Source: Protostelium mycophagum
Lineage: Eukaryota > Evosea > Variosea > Protosteliida > Protosteliaceae
Length of the DNA stretch: 36,840 nt
Reading direction: 5' to 3'
Assembly: GCA_002081555.1 (NCBI GenBank)
Contig: KV921112.1
Span: forward strand, 5,397-42,236
How positions within the stretch are numbered: position 1 is the first letter of the stretch; each line of letters starts with the position of its first letter. Shown piece by piece: positions 32,428-36,840 of this stretch. The translations under genes were made by a program, and so were the position numbers. The notes beneath the pieces were generated by a model. That model saw only the letters and a list, made by a program, of their open reading frames with translations, was not told the origin of the DNA and made no database searches.

Positions 32428-33955
32428 TAAAATATAAAAAATAAAAATAAAATAAATAAATACCTAATAATCTGTCTTCTTCCTCTTCTTCAAATGAGTA
32501 ACTGCTCATTATTATCACCCTCAAAAAGCTCATTCCTGGAGATATCAACATATGATATCATGATCAAAACAGATGATGTCATGAGCAGAAGGATGTTATG
32601 TCTTATTCGAATAAAAACGATTTTTCGACGAAAATTTGCTGAAGGACGAATCTTAACGTGCAAACGGTGCGGTAAGAACCGTGCAGAAGTTTTCCTTCAG
32701 TATGAAAATGACCGTTGTAGATGGATGACTCACTACACAAGGATTGTATAAAGGCGGGTTCGACCTCAAAATTCAACTCCATCTCTCCCATCTCTTCGTT
32801 ATCTACAAGCTCAAGGTCGGTTATCTGTCCCAAATCTATAACATATTCAGATATCTACAACGTTGTAGATGGGATTTCATTCACTTTTAAAGGATCACGA
32901 TGAGTTTCCGAGAATCGTGGAAAAAATCAAATGTATTTATCTTGTAAAAATTATTAAAAATACCTGCTAAAAAACGCAAAAAATCCACTAAATCGGGATT
33001 TTCCTGGTAATTTGCAATGGTGACGACTTGCAAGTTCTTCAATCGTTCTATTGTAGAATCTCGTTCTGTCCATGGGACATCTTCGATTCTACAGATATGT
33101 CATCTACAATGACCATTTGATTATTGTTCGGGGTGACTTGGTGATCTTTTTAACATAATAAACACAAGTCATTTATTTTCAAGTTGAAAAAAAATATATA
33201 GAAATACTCACTGTCTCTCTTCGTTTTCGCGAAGGATGATGTCGGGGTGATGTCGGGCGTCAAAATAAATTCGGTTCGTTGTAGATGGAAGTGTAGATAG
33301 ACATTTCCTCCAATTTATATTTTTCCAAGATAAGACGACCCCTCTCACTTCGTGCAGGGGTGGGCGTCCGAAAAGTTGCAGAATATTTGGTGAATTTTCG
33401 ACGGAGATTTCAGAAATTGAGATATCTTGTGGAAGTAATCGTGATATCTTCTCCTCTGATAAGGCCAAGTGCCTCACATTGACTGAGATAAACTTAGTAA
33501 ATTTACATTATCTTGAGATTATTTGTTTCAAAATTATAAAAATAAAAATCACATTTTGGCAGAATAATTTCGTCCCCCCCACTGTACAGTTGTAGATCGT
33601 CGAACTGAGGATTTCCTGAGTAAAAGTGCTGCTGGTACACAGCCGCTTTGATAAAGTCTGGTAGTTCCTTCCTAAGATATCTCAACGTGACGTCACGAGG
33701 GTTTTATATGATGCTATGAGATGGTGATGTCAATTTTAAAGATTAAAATGATGATTTTATCAATTCTATGTCAAATGGGGCTTGATGACTTTTGAGATGA
33801 ATGTTTGATCACAAACGCTTCCAGACATCACCACTCACCATTCTGGTTGCTGCATGACCTGCTGATTTTTGGCGATGTGCATACAGCACAATGAGGACAA
33901 GGAGGGTATCTGTTGATATTCTCTCTGATCGTCGTACTGAGGCGCTTCCCAGGGT
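29237..33955 (-). CDS. Long LRR/ARM-repeat protein, ZYG11/ZER1-like
   Basis: A many-exon minus-strand gene whose C-terminal end is firm (stop at 29237-29239, after DYLLIYHS) but whose 5' end near 33955-34110 is unresolved. The first supported exon (33955-33839) encodes PSLSSLCCMHIAKNQQ, similar to the VHL-box of CUL2 substrate receptors. LRR-like exons follow (VRHLALSEEKISRLLPQDIS, then LKNLQVVTIANYQENPDLVD, LGQITDLELVDNEEMGE). Then come helical ARM/HEAT-like exons, for example EVCCQFLEYAMSSYDV, WVIDTMLDDGGISILTELL, RIAGILSNLTYH, PEFVRQYWREFAQEDPWKK, NFVPALAMLANLLMR and PEILHWSLNLLCHLASD. The order VHL-box, LRR, ARM is that of ZYG11/ZER1 ubiquitin-ligase receptors. I could not fix every junction: the exons near 33685, 31270 and 30850-30600 are uncertain. 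Several introns end in CGTTGTAG. Confidence 0.6.
31514..31651. repeat. Short direct repeats in an intron of the ZYG11-like gene
   Basis: A 25-base word, TCATCAGAATGAAACG followed by TTGTAGATG, occurs identically at 31514-31538 and 31627-31651. A second word, ATCAACCATTTCA, occurs at 31504-31516 and about 31592-31604. The pattern indicates a partial tandem duplication of about 90-113 bases that includes a dispersed-palindrome half-site. Confidence 0.75.
32319..32460 (+). repeat. A-rich low-complexity tract (AAATAAAAAT type)
   Basis: About 140 bases composed almost only of A and T as repeated AAATAAAAAT-like words, lying in an intron of the ZYG11-like gene. On the minus strand it is the pyrimidine-rich run before a 3' splice site. 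The Phe/Tyr/Ile-only open frame across it is a by-product. Confidence 0.85.
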
Positions 33956-34597
33956 CTGTATGGAGTGAAAGTAAAGCAATGATATTGATTCTTTCCGAGA
34001 TACTGAGAAGTATTAACAATGTGACAAGGTGAAGGTAGTCACCAGACTTTCAATTCATTTCCTTATAGATACACAGTTAGAACTTACTTGTATCGGGATT
34101 GATGTAAACATTCCTTTTGTTCTTCTTTCCTCTCTTGTCATTTCCGAATCAGCAGGTGGTCCAGACATACCCCTTGTATGATCTGGTCCTTATGGCAAAG
34201 CAGCACAAAGAATTGTGCATTGCAATTCGGCAAAAATATTTTTGCATTATGAAAAATTGAAACAAAAAATACTGGTGTTAGAATGGTACGAAATAATAGG
34301 GCTCGTTGCAGCCAATATGCTGGTAAAATGCCCCTCATATTGCGTGTTTTCTGCAACCTCAGTAAAGAAGACAGATATTTCGGCATATGTGGATCCTTAA
34401 ATAGCTTGGCTCACCTTGGCCTCCATTTGTCTACAGAACCTGAATTTTTATCATTCATCCATGCGTCTGTCTGAAACATGTCCGCACGTGTGTGTTCTGA
34501 TAGCAGGATAAAACCCGCGGCAATACGAAACATCCATCCCCGAGTGACAGAATACACACTGAATCTTCCCACTTATTATAAAGCAACACCAGACTTG
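33956..34597. other. Spacer between ZYG11-like start and thaumatin-like paralogue 3
   Basis: Holds the unresolved 5' end of the ZYG11-like gene (a possible exon with donor GTAAGTTC near 34090) and the promoter of paralogue 3. A TATA-like TTATTATAAAG lies about 20 bases before the paralogue 3 start codon. Conserved block copy B is at 34277-34355. Confidence 0.4.
34277..34355 (+). repeat. Conserved block, copy B (partner at 28775-28870)
   Basis: Plus-strand counterpart of the block at 28775-28870, ending about 240 bases before the start of thaumatin-like paralogue 3. In one frame both copies translate to a similar peptide around QYAGKMPLILRVFC / QHAGKMPLRLRAFC, so it may be a duplicated exon rather than a regulatory element. 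Confidence 0.7.
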
Positions 34598-35066
34598 ATG
34601 AGGTCGCTCATCTTGGTTGCCCTCCTTTTTGCGGCCGCGATCTCCGCATCCAAGCTGACCATCTCTAATCGTTGCCCCTACCCCATCGACATCTGTGGAG
34701 ATGGGGGCAGACAACCCATATTTCAGCTGGCTCCTCGTTCTAAAAGGAACGTTCCCGCTGTTGGACATCCGGTCTACAATCAGTGCAACTCTGTTCAGGC
34801 CGAGTGTAAGACATGACCGGGATGCGCCACACTCACATTATGCAGTCAGTTTCAACGAATGGGGAGGATTGGACTTTTACGATCTCTCTGAAGTTGAGAT
34901 CAAGTTTAGAGGAGCCCCCGTCAAAATTTTGGGAGGCAAGAAGAAAGGGGGTCCTAACGTCAAGTGCAACCGTACCCCGTGCCCTGATGCTTACCAGTGG
35001 GATAAGGATGATCTCAAAAACCATGGTGTCCCCACGGGCGGAAAATTCGTAGTTCGATTCTGCTGA
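34598..35066 (+). CDS. Small secreted thaumatin-like protein, paralogue 3
   Basis: Two exons (34598-34805, 34846-35066; phase 1 intron at the conserved site) give 142 residues. The signal peptide is MRSLILVALLFAAAISAS. Landmarks are LTISNRCPYPIDICGDGG, PAVGHPVYNQCNSVQAE, FYDLSEVEIKFRGAPV, TPCPDAYQWDKDDLKNH and VVRFC. It is closer to paralogue 1 than paralogue 2 is. Two cysteines present in both other copies are replaced: the one before YDLSEV is Phe, and the one after DDLKNH is Gly. Six mature cysteines remain. Loss of exactly these two suggests that they form one disulfide in the other copies. Confidence 0.87.
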
Positions 35067-35071
35067 ATCGT

Positions 35072-35077
35072 AATAAA
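35072..35077 (+). terminator. Polyadenylation signal, thaumatin-like paralogue 3
   Basis: AATAAA five bases after the stop codon at 35064-35066. Confidence 0.6.
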
Positions 35078-35981
35078 CTTGATATATTTAGCAAGACAGG
35101 AAGATTCTGCAATATAACTATCCAGTACAGTATATCAACTGGTATAGTGCATACATTCATGCCTGCTGGATGATAGCCATATTTGTTTAAGAAAATAAAA
35201 TTTTACTCCCGAAAATTCTTTCCAGTGGAGATGCAATGCTTTTTGACGTCTGAGGTTCACTTTGAAATATCGGGCATTTCCAAATTACATTGGCCCAAGG
35301 GTCAATGCAGGTCTTTATTCAAACCAGTTTTCCATAGGAAATTTTGTTAGACCAGAGCAGACCAAAGTTAGATAATAGAAACCAAGCCAAAACAGAGTGA
35401 CTTGGCTTGAGTTTGCTAGAAACATTTCAAAATATTATACTGCTTCTTAGACAAGAATTTATTATTGTGTCTTGTGCATTCTTTGCTCATCATCACTGTC
35501 TCTCAGTATGTTCTCTTGCTGTCATCTCCAGATTGTACCAGCATCTTTAAACATGAGCATAGGTCCCTAATATGTATCAATCAAATAAAATTTCTGCAAG
35601 ATCATCAATCATTCAACCATAAAGAGAGATTCACTGCACTGTATTGAGGTCTTCATCACTGTCTTTTTGTGCTGTTGCAATGATTAGAGGTGTTGAATCA
35701 TAGCAGCAAAATAGACATCAGTATCTTTGTGGGAACTTTGAATATCAGTTACAACATGCACTGAAGATTTGCCATGAGATATGACCAGAATTCTCTTTAA
35801 GAAAGGTTGAGTTGAATAAACAAATTTTGACCTGGAAGAAGAAAGCTGTCCACAAATTATTTGTAGGGCTCTTGTACTTCTGATAAGATTTTTTGCATCA
35901 CTGTGTTTCTCAGCCATCAACAAGAAGACACAGAGTTATATAGAGGCTTATTTCAATGAAACAAAACCAAAGAACAGCTAA

Positions 35982-36305
35982 GGACGGGGTTTCCCTGATG
36001 GATCATTTGTCATGGCCACTAACAAGACCAAGGCACATAAATTTGAAGCAACTTTTGAAGGACCATACAAAATCATCAGAAGAAACAAAGAAGGCAAATA
36101 TATCCTTCAGGATGCCAATAGTATAACTCTAAAGAGGGATTTTCTACCAGTCTTTACACATAGAGTACATTGCATGCTGTCACTTGCCTTTGGCACTTTG
36201 TGTCTCAACTGGTATCAGTTGTCTGATGCTATGATGTACACTAGCACTGCAGAGCATACTCAGAGTGGAGAAAAGATTACAAGAGATATTTGTAGATTGA
36301 TGTAA
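35982..36305 (+). pseudogene. LTR-retrotransposon integrase C-terminal remnant
   Basis: The frame reads DGSFVMATNKTKAHKFEA, then TFEGPYKIIRRNKEGKYILQD and ITLKRDFLPV. This is the typical C-terminal end of a Ty3/gypsy-class integrase (a VM strand, then K-F/L-x-P/A-x-x-EGPYK-[IV] and a Y-x-L-x-D strand, then the [NR]-x-x-P-[VS] turn). An in-frame stop (35979-35981) lies directly upstream and the rest of the polyprotein is not in frame in this window, so the element is broken. Residues after about 36150 no longer look like integrase. Confidence 0.7.
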
Positions 36306-36840
36306 AGGTAAGAGAGGGTGTCCAGATAAAAAGAGAAACACAGAGCACACAATAATGCTTGCCTCATCACTTTGTGGTTCAGCAAGCAAGCAGGTGGTAT
36401 GTAGAGATTTCTATCTAGTCTCTATAAATCATGCTCTGGGCACACAAAAGCTTATAAATCATTCATTCAATATTTATTATAGTCTAATAAAGATGTGTGT
36501 AGAAAGCATGTTCTTAGCAGATGACAGCAGAAACATAAAACTCAAGGCCCACTATTAGAATGTGTGCATACTTACACAAAAAGGAATGGAAAACAGAGAA
36601 CAAACAAAGAGAAAGAATAAACAAAGAGAAAGGTAACTCAAAGACGCGTCCTCTTTTGGGACATTACGCTTCAAGTGCTTTATTACTTGGCCATAATGGC
36701 TGTTCCATGAACACTTGAATCTTCCTAATTTCCACATTGTGCATTGTAAATGCGCATGCGTAACTTTGCAAACTTTAATGAACAAACAGCAAGTTGATTT
36801 AGACATTATTGCAACTTGCAAATAAATTATATTAATTTAT

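Larger units (their letters stand above)
35067..36840. other. Intron-free, repeat-like terminal region
   Basis: Base composition and word use change here: the GTTGTAG and GAAATTTC elements common elsewhere are almost absent and no short introns are visible. Apart from the integrase remnant at 35982-36305, the clearest frame is on the minus strand (35684-35923, MAEKHSDAKNLIRSTRALQI...). I do not recognise it; it may be another decayed transposon reading frame. I could not see matching long terminal repeats inside the window. Confidence 0.45.

Noticed and set aside
32366-32551. Minus-strand frame of Phe/Tyr/Ile only
   Set aside because: It is the antisense of an A-rich low-complexity tract inside an intron; only its first residues belong to a real exon.
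15600-33955. FANCL, JKAMP and ZYG11-like as a ubiquitin gene cluster
   Set aside because: The genes lie kilobases apart with unrelated genes between them and act in different compartments; the grouping is probably chance.

Overview
The window looks like gene-dense nuclear DNA from a eukaryotic microbe. The genes are cut by many short introns, mostly about 40-60 bases, with ordinary GT-AG ends, and 3' untranslated regions are very short. The gene set is a long-tailed amoeboid class I myosin, a Rac GTPase, FANCL, a TM2-domain protein, JAMP/JKAMP, a twin CX9C protein, a KMT2-like PHD cassette and a fungal-type Zn2Cys6 factor. This points to an amoebozoan, perhaps protostelid-like, rather than a fungus or animal. 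The organism assignment is inference. I joined exons by hand from splice motifs and reading-frame continuity; for most genes all exon phases agree and the coding length is a multiple of three.

Layout, left to right: end of a coiled-coil gene (minus, 64-489); calmodulin-like protein (760-1709, plus); Zn2Cys6-PAS transcription factor (1916-3036, minus); Rac (3804-4483, minus), divergent from a 34-exon myosin I (5131-11946, plus); poorly resolved coding signal (12020-12594); small membrane protein (12928-13225); mitochondrial carrier (13908-15312, plus); FANCL (15600-17020, minus), divergent from a TM2 protein (17118-18010, plus); HMG-box plus KMT2-like triple-PHD protein (18228-21277, plus), converging on a secreted MRH-like protein (21352-21938, minus); two small thaumatin-like secreted proteins (22308-22783 plus, 23007-23459 minus); small unknown protein (23645-24117, minus); JKAMP (24683-26117, minus); CHCHD2/10-like (26343-27089, minus); secreted protein (27715-28391, minus); a long LRR/ARM-type ZYG11-like gene (29237 to about 33955, minus); a third thaumatin-like paralogue (34598-35066, plus); then intron-poor sequence with an integrase C-terminal remnant of an LTR retrotransposon (35982-36305).

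Functional links: Rac and myosin I share one intergenic region, and the myosin carries a PAK-type phosphorylation consensus at its TEDS site, so the pair may be one actin-motility module. FANCL, JKAMP and the ZYG11-like protein all belong to ubiquitin/proteasome biology, but nothing shows they work together. CGGACCG/CGGTCCG half-sites in two promoters are the type of site bound by Zn2Cys6 factors such as the one encoded at 1916-3036.

The most unusual non-coding signals are two dispersed palindromes. One is ATCTACAACGTTGTAGAT and its half-sites, scattered through introns and spacers and often forming the 3' splice site. The other is the octamer GAAATTTC, concentrated in introns. Further signals are duplicated exon-intron units in the myosin tail, a perfect intronic hairpin, and a conserved block lying upstream of two secreted-protein genes.
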